DNA of 64,000 nucleotides from Paludibacteraceae bacterium (GCA_017553575.1 JAFZKQ010000074.1:1-64000); one strand, 5' to 3'; counted from the first letter of the stretch, positions 37,440 to 46,821 are shown. Numbers and translations: made by a program. Notes: generated by a model from the letters alone, not told the origin.

Positions 37440-38732
37440 TTACATTTTTTTTAATTTCACCTGATATTTCTGAGGTTTGATTCCATAATCCTCTATTCTA
37501 TCTTTATATTCTTCTTCATCCTCTCTTCTTCTAAATTCCTCATCTTCACTATAGTCGAATCCTGTCACTGTCAATTTATGATCCCATGGACAAGGTGTCT
37601 GATAATAGCCTTCCAATCCATCCTCCGTGACGTGATAGCAAAACAAGTCCGTGCCAAAATCCTTATAGTCATAATGCGGGAAATAATCCCGGTCTCCTGG
37701 CTTCAAACCCTTGGACCCTCTCTCTCTATCTATGTATTTAATCAAGAATTGGATGTCATACCAATATCCATCACAAAAATAGATGTTCTTTCTGTCTCTT
37801 TCGGAAGGGATTATTTTCCTCTCTTCTGGAATCTCAAGCAAGGATACTTCTTCGTTTCTTTCCCCATATTTTCCTGTATTCCTAAAAAATAGTTGATCCC
37901 GTCCTCCTCTAAACGGACGCTCCCGCAGATAATAGACTGGTTCTTCTCCTATCATTCCCTCATAAAGAAGAGGGGGAAGATCGGTGTGGTATTTTTCCAA
38001 CTCTTCGCCTGTGATAAGCGCTGCACGTCCATAGTCGTTCAGTAACGGCTCAATGTCAGAAATCTTTATTACCGAATACTGAGTCAGATCAAAACGAGAA
38101 CTAAGGCTTATCCGAACCCCAATTTTATCCTGGGTAAACTCAAAATTAGAAAGATCAGCAAGGTCCTCTTCTTCAGTCACTTCGTATCCCAATAGTTTAC
38201 TTTGAAACAAATAATAGTTTTCTTCACTGAAAAAATCCTCCAAATGATACAAATCGCCCGTCTTCGGATTAAAATTGTAGTATCTTAATGTCTCTGTTCC
38301 ATCACTCTCGGTAAATGCAATTTTAATACTAAGGTTGCGCGAAAAACTGTCATCATAAAAACTTGTCGTCGGCTTGCCCTCGTATGAAAGTCTCACAATA
38401 TGATCGATACCATCCACACAAGATCCATCGGGTCCATTGAAAACTACACCAAAATTTCTCATTTGAAGTAGTCCGTTCACCTTTCGCTCCACCTCCTTGT
38501 TCTCCATCAGTATATATGGAAACTTATAATTATGCCAATCATTAAGATTGCGTCTCTCAATTTTAATGATTTTATATCCTTCCAAAGGCTCGAACGGAGG
38601 TTTCTTCATATCTTCCTCCATTGCATGCGCCACTTCTTTCAGGATATTCTTCAATCCATTATAGATCTTGGAGCAACTTGAAAAAAAAGGTATAATTGCC
38701 ATGATTAAAATGATTGTTCTTTTCTTACCCAT
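37440..38732 (-). CDS. large lipoprotein, RsiV/DUF3298-like part suspected
   Basis: 430 residues. Lipobox PFFSSC gives lipidation at about C20. The central part has the DUF3298-like pattern LRYYNFNPKTGDLYHLEDFF. The C-terminal third is acidic and aromatic (YFPHYDYKDFGTDLF). It is 6 nt upstream of the PAAR gene in the same direction. Such a pairing could be effector accessory or immunity, but nothing in the sequence proves that. Confidence 0.55.
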   Translation of the reverse strand: MGKKRTIILIMAIIPFFSSCSKIYNGLKNILKEVAHAMEEDMKKPPFEPLEGYKIIKIERRNLNDWHNYKFPYILMENKEVERKVNGLLQMRNFGVVFNGPDGSCVDGIDHIVRLSYEGKPTTSFYDDSFSRNLSIKIAFTESDGTETLRYYNFNPKTGDLYHLEDFFSEENYYLFQSKLLGYEVTEEEDLADLSNFEFTQDKIGVRISLSSRFDLTQYSVIKISDIEPLLNDYGRAALITGEELEKYHTDLPPLLYEGMIGEEPVYYLRERPFRGGRDQLFFRNTGKYGERNEEVSLLEIPEERKIIPSERDRKNIYFCDGYWYDIQFLIKYIDRERGSKGLKPGDRDYFPHYDYKDFGTDLFCYHVTEDGLEGYYQTPCPWDHKLTVTGFDYSEDEEFRRREDEEEYKDRIEDYGIKPQKYQVKLKKM

Positions 38733-38786
38733 AGTATATTTATTATGTTATCATTCTGTATCATTTTCAGGCAACGTCCGCATCGA

Positions 38787-38810
38787 AGAGACGATGTGCA
38801 CATCGTCTCT
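38787..38810. repeat. perfect 24-nt palindrome
   Basis: AGAGACGATGTG is followed directly by its reverse complement. It stands between the lipoprotein gene and the end of pigment operon II. Palindromes of this style (GAGACG...CGTCTC) recur in Bacteroidales genomes, to my knowledge, and may act as terminators. Confidence 0.6.
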
Positions 38811-38954
38811 ACATTTGCTTCAATGCTACATCAGTTCCAACTTGTTCGATTTTCCATTTAAGGCTACCTTGGCACCGATCACTTATCAGCCCTATTTTTA
38901 GCCGATTTTACCACCTAAAGCCTTAATTGTTGTGCAAGAAGCACCTCTCGAAGG

Positions 38955-39419
38955 TCAATCTTCCTTAATGAAAATCTTCATTTGGCAATCAGCCAACAGT
39001 TGCTCGCCCACATATACGGTAGCAGAGACCAGGGAAACTCCCATAAACTCACTCTCGATCTTGATGGTCGTGCAAAGCTTATCCCCTGCTGAAGGCAAAG
39101 CATGTATCTTGAAATTCTTCAATTGACCGATAAAACCGACAGGAATAGGACGATTCTCCTGCTTACAGACATAGCCCACCCGAGCCGCAGCCGACTGCGC
39201 CACATGCTCAATGATGCCGGGTTCACGGAATTTTCCATCCTCAAAAAAGAGATTATCCTCGCGAATTGTCAAACTCGAATAGGAACAAACATCATCCACG
39301 CCATAAAAGGCATCCACCATCACGATAGGCGAACGCTGCGGGATGAGTTCAAGAACAGCCTCTCCTGCGGCCACAGGCTCCGAAAAGAGACTTGAATGAG
39401 ATACACTACCTTCTTGCAT
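38955..39419 (-). CDS. hotdog-fold 3-hydroxyacyl-ACP dehydratase-like protein
   Basis: 154 residues from the ATG at 39419 (a TTG at 39437 would overlap the acyltransferase gene). FabZ-type pattern: ELIPQRSPIVMVDA, then REPGIIEHVAQSAA. In FabZ the first motif is PHRxP with the catalytic His; here it is Gln, while the Glu of the second motif is kept. In aryl-polyene pathways the dehydratase makes the conjugated double bonds. It may be a variant active site or a non-catalytic subunit. Last gene of pigment operon II. Confidence 0.75.
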   Translation of the reverse strand: MQEGSVSHSSLFSEPVAAGEAVLELIPQRSPIVMVDAFYGVDDVCSYSSLTIREDNLFFEDGKFREPGIIEHVAQSAAARVGYVCKQENRPIPVGFIGQLKNFKIHALPSAGDKLCTTIKIESEFMGVSLVSATVYVGEQLLADCQMKIFIKED

Positions 39420-39433
39420 AAATAATCGTTTAA

Positions 39434-40324
39434 TCAAGCCAATTCAGGCCAAAACGGATAAAAGTTGAACCATTGGTCAGGGTGGCACTTGATGCGCTCC
39501 TCCAAAACCTTCACATATTGCGCCAGCAAAGCATCCTCCGGCTTTACCTCCCTTGTACGTTTCACCGGTTCGGCAATGAAGAAACGGAAACTATATTTGT
39601 CTCGTCCCTCCTTCTCCGAGAAATAGAAGACGACAGGAACCTTGAATCGGGAAGCTATCTGGAACGGTCCCGCCGGGAAAAGTGCCTTTTTACCCATAAA
39701 ATCGGCCTCCAAGAGATGCTTCTCATTGATGGAACGGTCGCCCTGGAAACAGACATACTCACAATTGTCCAACGCCTCCTTGATCTTGAAAACATGCGAG
39801 AACTCGTCCTCATTGACCGGAATGACGTGGTAGGCCCTGTCACCCATCGCCTTTTCCAAAGCCGACTTTATCTTCTGATATTCGGCATCATACATCACCA
39901 AATTAAGTTTGGGAGCATAATTTCCGAAGAACTGTCCGCCGATTTCCCAATTACCCAGATGGGCACCAATCATCACGACGCCCGTCCCACCATTCAAGAT
40001 GCTGAGGAAAGCGTCATAATTACAGAAATCATATTCAAAATGCGAATCCATCCCCGAAACGGCCGCTATCTTATCTATGATGATCTGTCCGAAACGATAG
40101 TAGTGCCGAAACACCATCCGGATGGAGGCCAACCTGCCCAAGCCATGGATACGCCGCCAATAACGCCAACTGGCCTTTGTTGATTTCGGAGCGAAAATGA
40201 CAAAGTAAGGAACCACGAATGAAGAGAAAAGATAGGCTGCCCTCCTACCGCCATGAGAAATCAAAGCAATAAAAAAACGATGACCAAAACTTCCTCCGCG
40301 CGACTTACCCGTCCACTCCGACAT
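39434..40324 (-). CDS. HtrB-like acyltransferase (LPLAT family)
   Basis: 296 residues. Motif HLGNWE (H122 to E127, the H-x4-D/E catalytic pair) and a FPAGPFQIASRF segment are visible, as in lauroyl acyltransferases. Such enzymes move acyl chains from ACP to a lipid hydroxyl. In pigment clusters they are thought to attach the aryl-polyene chain to its lipid or alcohol partner. It is 1 nt from the ACP gene upstream. Confidence 0.87.
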   Translation of the reverse strand: MSEWTGKSRGGSFGHRFFIALISHGGRRAAYLFSSFVVPYFVIFAPKSTKASWRYWRRIHGLGRLASIRMVFRHYYRFGQIIIDKIAAVSGMDSHFEYDFCNYDAFLSILNGGTGVVMIGAHLGNWEIGGQFFGNYAPKLNLVMYDAEYQKIKSALEKAMGDRAYHVIPVNEDEFSHVFKIKEALDNCEYVCFQGDRSINEKHLLEADFMGKKALFPAGPFQIASRFKVPVVFYFSEKEGRDKYSFRFFIAEPVKRTREVKPEDALLAQYVKVLEERIKCHPDQWFNFYPFWPELA

Positions 40325-40325
40325 A

Positions 40326-40571
40326 TTAATTCCCTAATTTAGAATTCAATAAATCATAAAAATCTTGGAACGTACTGATGCCGACGAAGTCAGAGTTCTT
40401 CAAACGGATACCAAAATTCTCCTCTACAAGGACTACCACATCCACCAGATCCAAACTGTCCAAATCAAGTGTCTTCATCAATGGCGCCTCTGGCGAGATA
40501 ACAGACTCCTCTACCTCAAACTCCTCCGCCAACACGGCATTAATCTTCTCGATAACCTCTTCTTTTGTCAT
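40326..40571 (-). CDS. acyl carrier protein, operon II
   Basis: 81 residues, acidic. The phosphopantetheine Ser is in TLDLDSLDLVDVV (classic DSL). It differs from the two ACPs of operon I (DSI). It sits between KS and acyltransferase genes. Confidence 0.93.
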   Translation of the reverse strand: MTKEEVIEKINAVLAEEFEVEESVISPEAPLMKTLDLDSLDLVDVVVLVEENFGIRLKNSDFVGISTFQDFYDLLNSKLGN

Positions 40572-40581
40572 AAGTATAGTA

Positions 40582-41805
40582 TTAATTAAAAGTTTTTATA
40601 ATCAAACTCGAATTCGTTCCTCCGAAACCAAATGAATTGGAAAGTACCGTATTAATCGGAATTTCCTTCGTTTCCGCCACGATATTCAACTTGGCAGAAT
40701 AGTCGTCAGGATTCTCAAAATTCAGATTCTTGGCCACAAATCCTCGCCTCATCATCAAGATGGAATAGACCACCTCGCTCGCTCCCGACATCCACAATTC
40801 GTGGCCCGTCATGGATTTTGTCGATGAAACCAACGGAGTCTTCTCGCCCCAAAGGGCAGAGATGGCCTTCGCCTCATTCGTATCGCCCACCGACGTGGAA
40901 GTGGCATGGGCGTTGATATAGTCGATGTCGCTCAACTGCAAACCTGCCCTTTCTATCGCCATTTGCATAGCCGACTGAGGTCCGTTCACATTCGGAATCG
41001 AGATATGGTCAGCACAAGAAGAGAAACCATAACCCACCACCTCGGCCAGAATGGTCGCTCCTCGGCGAACCGCCTCATCATACGATTCCAAGACCAAAGC
41101 CGCCGCTCCACCGCTTGGAACCAAGCCGTCACGGTCACGGTCGAATGGCCGGGAAGCCTGCTGGGGAGCCTCCTCCCGAATCGAAAAAGTGCTGATTCCA
41201 TCGAAACTTGCGACGGAATACTTATTCACCTCCTGCGCCCCTCCGCAGAGTATGCAATCCTGCAATCCACTTTGAATCAACGTGTAGCCGATACCGATGG
41301 CATGAGAACCGCTCGCACAAGCCCCAGCAATGGAAAAGTTGATACCCTTGAGCTTGAAAATCACCGAAAGGTTCATGGAGACAGTAGAAGTCATCGATTG
41401 GAAAACAGAGCCCGAACCCACCAAGAGTGTGGTTCCCTTCTCCCGAATCCCGTCAATACCATTGATGATCGGAGCCGCACTGGAATCGCCTCCCATGATG
41501 ACACCCACGACATGATCCTTGATGAAATCGGCATCAATTCCCGACATGGCAAAGGCCTCTTGAGCCGCCATGCAAGCATAATAACCCTGCTCGGGAAGCG
41601 AATGCCTCTGCCTCCTATCCACAAAATCACGTATATCGGGAAGCGTCAAAATTCCCGTCAATGAGGAACGGTAGCCCATCGCCTTACGCTCCGGATCCAA
41701 ACCGATACCCGAACGACCGTGATACAACGAATCGGCCACTTCCTCCACGTTCTTTCCTATGGAAGAGTAAGCACCTATTCCCGTTATGACTACCCTACGC
41801 AACAT
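40582..41805 (-). CDS. beta-ketoacyl-ACP synthase (FabF-like), operon II
   Basis: 407 residues with a complete triad: C163 in AGACASGSH, H300 in NAHATST and H335 in SMTGHELW. It is closer to the FabF standard than the KS of operon I. It follows the reductase gene after 6 nt. Probably an elongation KS for the aryl polyene, with the ACP 10 nt downstream. Confidence 0.92.
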   Translation of the reverse strand: MLRRVVITGIGAYSSIGKNVEEVADSLYHGRSGIGLDPERKAMGYRSSLTGILTLPDIRDFVDRRQRHSLPEQGYYACMAAQEAFAMSGIDADFIKDHVVGVIMGGDSSAAPIINGIDGIREKGTTLLVGSGSVFQSMTSTVSMNLSVIFKLKGINFSIAGACASGSHAIGIGYTLIQSGLQDCILCGGAQEVNKYSVASFDGISTFSIREEAPQQASRPFDRDRDGLVPSGGAAALVLESYDEAVRRGATILAEVVGYGFSSCADHISIPNVNGPQSAMQMAIERAGLQLSDIDYINAHATSTSVGDTNEAKAISALWGEKTPLVSSTKSMTGHELWMSGASEVVYSILMMRRGFVAKNLNFENPDDYSAKLNIVAETKEIPINTVLSNSFGFGGTNSSLIIKTFN

Positions 41806-41811
41806 TTCCTA

Positions 41812-42540
41812 CTATGTATATAAACCTCCGTTTACCGAAATGACTTGACCCGTAACGTAGGAAGCCTCCTTCGAAGCAAGAAAACCCACAACCGCAGCGA
41901 CCTCCTCCGGATTGCCGAAACGGTGCATCGGTATTTGAACCTTCAATTGAGCCTCGTCCAAATCCTGTGTCATATCCGTATGGATAAAGCCAGGCGCTAC
42001 GGCATTTACCGTCACGTTCTTCCTTGCCGTCTCTTGCGCAAGAGCCTTCGTTGCGGCGATAACCGCACCTTTGGCAGCCGAATAATTCGTCTGGCCCGGC
42101 AAACCCTTCAAGCCGGAAAGGGAGACCATGTTGACAACACGGCCAAACTTCTTCACCAGCATATTCTTCAGGACCGCACGGGTAGTATACATGAATCCGT
42201 TGAGACAGGTTCCTAAAACCTTATCCCACTCCTCGTCTGTCATCCAGATCAAAAGATTGTCGCGACGAATACCCGCATTGTTCACCAAAACTTCGATATA
42301 GGTATCCTGATGCTCCTCTTGCCACTTTGCGAGGACAGCCTCAACCTCCTCTTTCTTGGAGACATCGAAACGGATGATCTCACCGTCCGACCCCTTCTCG
42401 CGAACCAAGGCCAATGTGTTCTTAGCCTCTTCCTCGTTCGATTGGTAATTTACCAAAATATAATAACCCATTTCGGCAAGTTTCACAGAGCAGGCACGCC
42501 CTATGCCTCTTGAACCACCGGTTACAAGTGCTACTTTCAT
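41812..42540 (-). CDS. 3-oxoacyl-ACP reductase (FabG-type SDR)
   Basis: 242 residues. Cofactor motif TGGSRGIG (7-14), NNAG (87-90) and the catalytic Ser140, Tyr153 and Lys157 (YSAAK) are present. It reduces 3-ketoacyl-ACP with NADPH. It is the only reductase gene visible in either pigment operon, so it probably serves the whole pathway. Confidence 0.93.
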   Translation of the reverse strand: MKVALVTGGSRGIGRACSVKLAEMGYYILVNYQSNEEEAKNTLALVREKGSDGEIIRFDVSKKEEVEAVLAKWQEEHQDTYIEVLVNNAGIRRDNLLIWMTDEEWDKVLGTCLNGFMYTTRAVLKNMLVKKFGRVVNMVSLSGLKGLPGQTNYSAAKGAVIAATKALAQETARKNVTVNAVAPGFIHTDMTQDLDEAQLKVQIPMHRFGNPEEVAAVVGFLASKEASYVTGQVISVNGGLYT

Positions 42541-42564
42541 ATTATTGTATCCTAATTTTTTCGA

Positions 42565-44097
42565 TTAAATCAATGCTTTTTTCAAATAAGCCTGTACATG
42601 CTCAATATCTTGATACTTCGTTGTATCATCCTTGAAGACAGGGAAGAAAGCACGGATCTCATCATAAATTTTCTTCGTTTCCATCGAAAGTTTTTCCTGA
42701 ATACCCAAGCAGTCCACTGCCTGAACTATCGCCATGAAATGGATAGCCATCACTTGGTAAGAGTTCTCAACGACACGTTTAGCAATCAAAGCCGAGTTGG
42801 TACCCATGCTGACAATATCTTGGTTGTCGTTATTATTAGGAATAGAGTGAACATACATTGGATTGGAAAGCGTCTGGCACTCGGCAGTCGTAGAGGTTGC
42901 CGTAAATTGAGAAGCCTGCAAACCGTAGTTCAATCCCAAGACACCCAAGTTCACGAATGGAGGCAAGATGCCGTTGATACGATCGTGGAACAAATAGTTC
43001 ATCTGACGTTCCATCAACATCGTCATCTTCGTGAGGGCGATCTTCAACTTATCCATCTCGAAGGAGACATAGTCGCCGTGGAAGTTACCGCCATGGAAGA
43101 CTGTTTGGTTCTCGACATCCACAATTGGATTGTCCGTAGCTGAGTTCACCTCATTAACCAAGACACGCTCCACATTTTCAATCACCTCAAGTACAGGACC
43201 CAAGATCTGAGGCACGCAACGCAAAGAGTAGTAAGGTTGTACCTTATGTTTGAAGACGCTCTGCTTTTGCTCGTCCGTATTCTTATATAGATAATCCTCA
43301 CGCTTCAACAAGCATTTGCTGGAAGCGGAAATATCACGCAACATCTTAGCCACCTTCTGCTGACCCTCTTGACGACGCACTTGATTCAACTTCTCGTGCA
43401 TGAAGTCATCATAGGAAGAAGCAATCTCGTTCAACATTACAGAAGCATAGATAGCCCATTTGAAGAGGTTCTTAGCATCGAAAAGATTCACCAAACCGAT
43501 ACCCGTCATGAAAGAGGTACCGTTTGTCACCGATAGACCCTCACGCACATGGACACCGAAAGGCTTGATGCCCAACTCCTTCATGACTTTTGCTGATGAT
43601 TGACGTTCACCTTTATAGAAAACATCACCCTCACCGATCAATGTCAAAGCGAGGTGAGCCAACTGAACCAAGTCACCACTGGCGCCCACACTTCCGTGCT
43701 CTGGAATGAATGGAACGATTCCGTTATTAATGAAATCCGTAAGAAGACGTACTAAATCAGGGTGGACACCCGACTCACCTTGGATGAACGTACCTACACG
43801 GGCAATCATCGCTGCTCTAACATAAATATCAGGCAACGGAGCTCCCGCACCCGTTGAGTGACTACGGATTATGTTGTATTGCAACTGAATACGCTCGTCG
43901 TCGCTCACCTTATACTGAGCCATTGGACCGAACCCGGTATTAATTCCATAGATTACACGCTCTTTGGAAAACTTATCCAAGAACTCAAAACTCTCTTTTA
44001 CTCTCTTGTACACGTTGTCGCTAAAAGACAACTTTTCTCCATTAAAGAGGATCTTCTTAATATCATCAATAGATATAAATTCAATTCCTTGCGCCAT
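42565..44097 (-). CDS. tyrosine ammonia-lyase (aromatic amino-acid ammonia-lyase)
   Basis: 510 residues. The MIO cofactor triad Ala139-Ser140-Gly141 lies in GSVGASGDLVQLAHLAL. YGINTGFGPMAQYKV carries the catalytic Tyr50. LQYNIIRSHSTGAG, YSLRCVPQILGPV and NPMYVHSIPNNNDNQD strongly recall the tyrosine ammonia-lyase of the Flavobacterium flexirubin cluster. It would convert tyrosine to 4-coumarate, the likely aryl-polyene starter. Histidase activity is the alternative, but the context argues against it. First gene of operon II, with a full promoter at 44118-44148. Confidence 0.9.
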   Translation of the reverse strand: MAQGIEFISIDDIKKILFNGEKLSFSDNVYKRVKESFEFLDKFSKERVIYGINTGFGPMAQYKVSDDERIQLQYNIIRSHSTGAGAPLPDIYVRAAMIARVGTFIQGESGVHPDLVRLLTDFINNGIVPFIPEHGSVGASGDLVQLAHLALTLIGEGDVFYKGERQSSAKVMKELGIKPFGVHVREGLSVTNGTSFMTGIGLVNLFDAKNLFKWAIYASVMLNEIASSYDDFMHEKLNQVRRQEGQQKVAKMLRDISASSKCLLKREDYLYKNTDEQKQSVFKHKVQPYYSLRCVPQILGPVLEVIENVERVLVNEVNSATDNPIVDVENQTVFHGGNFHGDYVSFEMDKLKIALTKMTMLMERQMNYLFHDRINGILPPFVNLGVLGLNYGLQASQFTATSTTAECQTLSNPMYVHSIPNNNDNQDIVSMGTNSALIAKRVVENSYQVMAIHFMAIVQAVDCLGIQEKLSMETKKIYDEIRAFFPVFKDDTTKYQDIEHVQAYLKKALI

Positions 44098-44117
44098 TTT
44101 ACATTTATTTTAACTTA

Positions 44118-44148
44118 CAAAAGTAAAAAATAAATAAGGAACAACAAA
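44118..44148 (-). promoter_or_regulatory. promoter of pigment operon II
   Basis: Minus strand: TTTG, 19 nt, TACTTTTG. The start codon is 20 nt from the -7 box. Confidence 0.7.
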
Positions 44149-44204
44149 AGTCTTTGGGGGTGTATAACTATTTTCAGTTAATTTTCCATGAAGTTTTGCC
44201 ATTT

Positions 44205-46283
44205 TCACCCACAATGTTGGTCAAAATAACGCTTAATCCTTTGCATAAGGTGAACCCTACCCTCTCCACGCACATTATGTTCATATCCTGGATAGACCGC
44301 ATAATCCACCAATTTTCCCCTGAGAACCGATTCTTTCAGGAAAGAAAGCGAGTGTTGCCAAAGCACCACCGGATCATTATCTCCATGAATAAGGAGCAAA
44401 TCGACAGACAACGCATCCAAGAAACGGCACAACGCATTCTCCGCATACCCTTGAGGATTCAAGGCCGGCGTCTCCATATAACGCTCCGTATACATCACCT
44501 CATACAATGCCCAATCCATGACCGCGCCGCCAGCCACCCCAAAAGCGAAGAGTCCCGGACAACGAAGCAAAAGTCGCGTCGCCATGAAACCACCAAAACT
44601 CCAACCATAGACACCCATCCGGCGACTATCCACATAATCCTTCTCCCGAAGCAGCCACTCAATCGAATAGCGATAGTCCTCCATTTGGACAGCCCCTATA
44701 TTTCGCCAAATCCTCTGTTCAAAGTCTTTGCCCCGGTTATCCGAACCATGAGGATCGATGGACATAACCACATAACCATTCAACGCCATCATATATTCAA
44801 AACCCTTCGTGCCTGCCATCCACTCATTGCGAATCAACTGCACATGAGGCCCTCCATAAACATAGTAAGCAAGAGGATAACGCTTTCCCTCCTCCAAAAG
44901 AGCAGGACGGACAATCCGACAAAAGATTTCGTCGCCCTCCTTCAAGAACGAACCGATTTCCACTACAGGCAATTCACATCCCTCGTAAGGATCCAGAGCT
45001 TCGTAGAGACAACACTCCGAATCATCCATCAGGTTTCGCAGAACTACCTTTCCAGGGAGAGTGACAGAAGAATATATATCGATGAAATAGGCATTTTTTG
45101 AAGAAAAAGCCACGGAATGGGTACCTAGTTCCTTCGTCAAAATACGCACGGCGCCATCGGATACCCGCACCGCATAGAGATCCCGATTCAACGGGGAAGA
45201 TTGGGTAGAAAGATAGAGCAATTCTCCCGTCACTTCCGAATAACCGCACAACTTCGTCACCTCGTAGGCGCCCGACGTAAGTTGCCGAAGCAAAAGACCC
45301 GACTTACTATATAGATACAAATGGTTATAACCATCCCGACGACTCTGCCATACAAAACAATCATCATCCAGAAAAAACAGAGGATGTTGTGGCTCCACAT
45401 ACTTATCGTCCTGCTCCTCAAATAGCGTAGAAAGCAAGCGGCCATCCGAAGCATCGAAAGAGAGAAGACACATATGCTTCTGCGGACGATCCACCTCGGC
45501 AAGAAAAATAGCGTTTCCATCGGGACTCCACGTCACACAGGTCAGATAACTCTCTTGCCAGTCCGAAGAAGGCAAAACAACCACACTCCCCGTCACGCAA
45601 CTATAGATTGCCAAACGGACACGCTCGCTCGGAGAGCCAGCTGTCGGATATTGTAGGGGAGCGACCGTAGCTATTGGAGATTGGATTTTGACCAGCGGAT
45701 AGGAAGAAACCGCCGTTTGATCGACAATATAGAAGGCCAAACGATTCCCATCAGGCGACCAAAAAGCACCTTGTTCAATGCCAAACTCATTGCGGGAAGG
45801 GACAGCTCCCGCCAAGATATTTCGATTCGCTTCTTGATAAATCAACTGAGCCTTCCCATCCATAGCCAACAGGTACAACCCATTTTGGAAAGTAAACGAA
45901 AAAAGAGCCTTTTCTTCGTTGAAAAGGATGTTTTCCCATTCGGGCTTAACTACTATTTTTCGACAAATAGAGGGAGAGGCACCATCGACAAAACAGATGC
46001 AATCATCCAACAAAAACCAAGCGACGGCACTCTTTTTCAAGAAATGGAAAGTAGGCATCTCCGTCAAATCCTTCAGGCCTTCCCCACGGAGAAGGGTATT
46101 CAATGTCTCTAAAGAGAGAGACCAAAGGAGATTACCCGTCTCTATGGCCTGCCCATAATAGGCATCTCCTTTCCGGTAACGACACCAATCTCCGTCCATG
46201 GAGACCTCCTCCCAACAAAGAGGAAGGAATTTTTTATACCCCTTTCCTCCAGGAATCAAATCCTCTATCGCCAACTTTTTCAT
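44205..46283 (-). CDS. S9 family peptidase, dipeptidyl-peptidase IV-like
   Basis: 692 residues from MKKLAIEDLIPGGKGYKKF. An N-terminal beta-propeller with WSPDGNRLAFYIVDQ (DPP IV signature region) is followed by the alpha/beta-hydrolase domain: Ser562 in GWSFGG, Asp637 in HGDNDPVV and His669 in GYEHNVRG. DPP IV enzymes release Xaa-Pro dipeptides. No signal peptide is visible from this start, unlike most Bacteroidota DPP IV. The longer frame (46346) would add CPICKGC but lies over the -7 box at 46344-46351. Active site reads GWSFGG where GWSYGG is usual. Confidence 0.85.
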   Translation of the reverse strand: MKKLAIEDLIPGGKGYKKFLPLCWEEVSMDGDWCRYRKGDAYYGQAIETGNLLWSLSLETLNTLLRGEGLKDLTEMPTFHFLKKSAVAWFLLDDCICFVDGASPSICRKIVVKPEWENILFNEEKALFSFTFQNGLYLLAMDGKAQLIYQEANRNILAGAVPSRNEFGIEQGAFWSPDGNRLAFYIVDQTAVSSYPLVKIQSPIATVAPLQYPTAGSPSERVRLAIYSCVTGSVVVLPSSDWQESYLTCVTWSPDGNAIFLAEVDRPQKHMCLLSFDASDGRLLSTLFEEQDDKYVEPQHPLFFLDDDCFVWQSRRDGYNHLYLYSKSGLLLRQLTSGAYEVTKLCGYSEVTGELLYLSTQSSPLNRDLYAVRVSDGAVRILTKELGTHSVAFSSKNAYFIDIYSSVTLPGKVVLRNLMDDSECCLYEALDPYEGCELPVVEIGSFLKEGDEIFCRIVRPALLEEGKRYPLAYYVYGGPHVQLIRNEWMAGTKGFEYMMALNGYVVMSIDPHGSDNRGKDFEQRIWRNIGAVQMEDYRYSIEWLLREKDYVDSRRMGVYGWSFGGFMATRLLLRCPGLFAFGVAGGAVMDWALYEVMYTERYMETPALNPQGYAENALCRFLDALSVDLLLIHGDNDPVVLWQHSLSFLKESVLRGKLVDYAVYPGYEHNVRGEGRVHLMQRIKRYFDQHCG

Positions 46284-46343
46284 CGATGAAATCGCTATTT
46301 TTATTAGATCACAACCTTTACAAATAGGGCAATAACCCGCTTG

Positions 46344-46351
46344 CAAAAATA
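46344..46351 (-). promoter_or_regulatory. -7 box of the S9 peptidase gene
   Basis: Minus-strand TATTTTTG, 61 nt before ATG 46283. Confidence 0.45.
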
Positions 46352-46672
46352 ACGAAAATAAGAGTTATAAATTAAGAATTCATATGCTAATCCACATTGA
46401 AGGGAAGCCTTAGAAACTAGCTATTTAATCCAGGACAGGATTAAGGGAAAGGAATCGCTTTCAATTACCCCAGAACTAATGCTCATGGCTTCAAACCAAA
46501 CACAATATGGAAATTCAAATAGAATCTTTCCTATTTTATGAAAATACACAAATAAAATCAGTTATAATAAACAAATATAAATTAATAACATTAATATAAT
46601 TCGAAATAAAGCTACGACTAAACAAGCCAAAATAAGATTATTTCAAAATATGCTTATTTTTTCATAACAAAA

Positions 46673-46703
46673 TTTGTTTTAATCATAAATTAAAATAACT
46701 TTG
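46673..46703 (+). promoter_or_regulatory. promoter of the S74/C25 two-gene unit
   Basis: TTTG, 19 nt, TAACTTTG. The first gene starts only at 46993, leaving an about 280-nt AT-rich leader. The gap 46352-46672 shows no gene. Confidence 0.6.
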
Positions 46704-46776
46704 CATAGTTAATTAACGCCAAAATGCTGAGCATTTCTTAAGAATCAATATGTTTACTAAAATTAATTTTATTATC

Positions 46777-46821
46777 ATGAAAACATATTTCATTAAATAC
46801 AACAAATATCATTACCATTAG
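46777..46821 (+). other. possible leader peptide in the 5' region of the S74/C25 unit
   Basis: A short frame, MKTYFIKYNKYHYH, lies between the promoter and the first gene (an in-frame ATG also occurs at 46750). It is followed by a weak hairpin, ATTTCTT with AAGAAGAAAT (46828-46860). Short leader peptides control some bacterial operons, but coding is unproven. Confidence 0.25.

Noticed and set aside
37092..38732. a type VI secretion locus
   Set aside because: Only a PAAR-type protein and a lipoprotein are present; no VgrG, Hcp, sheath or ClpV gene in the window.
42565..44097. histidine ammonia-lyase of histidine degradation
   Set aside because: No hut genes nearby; the sequence and pigment context fit tyrosine ammonia-lyase better.
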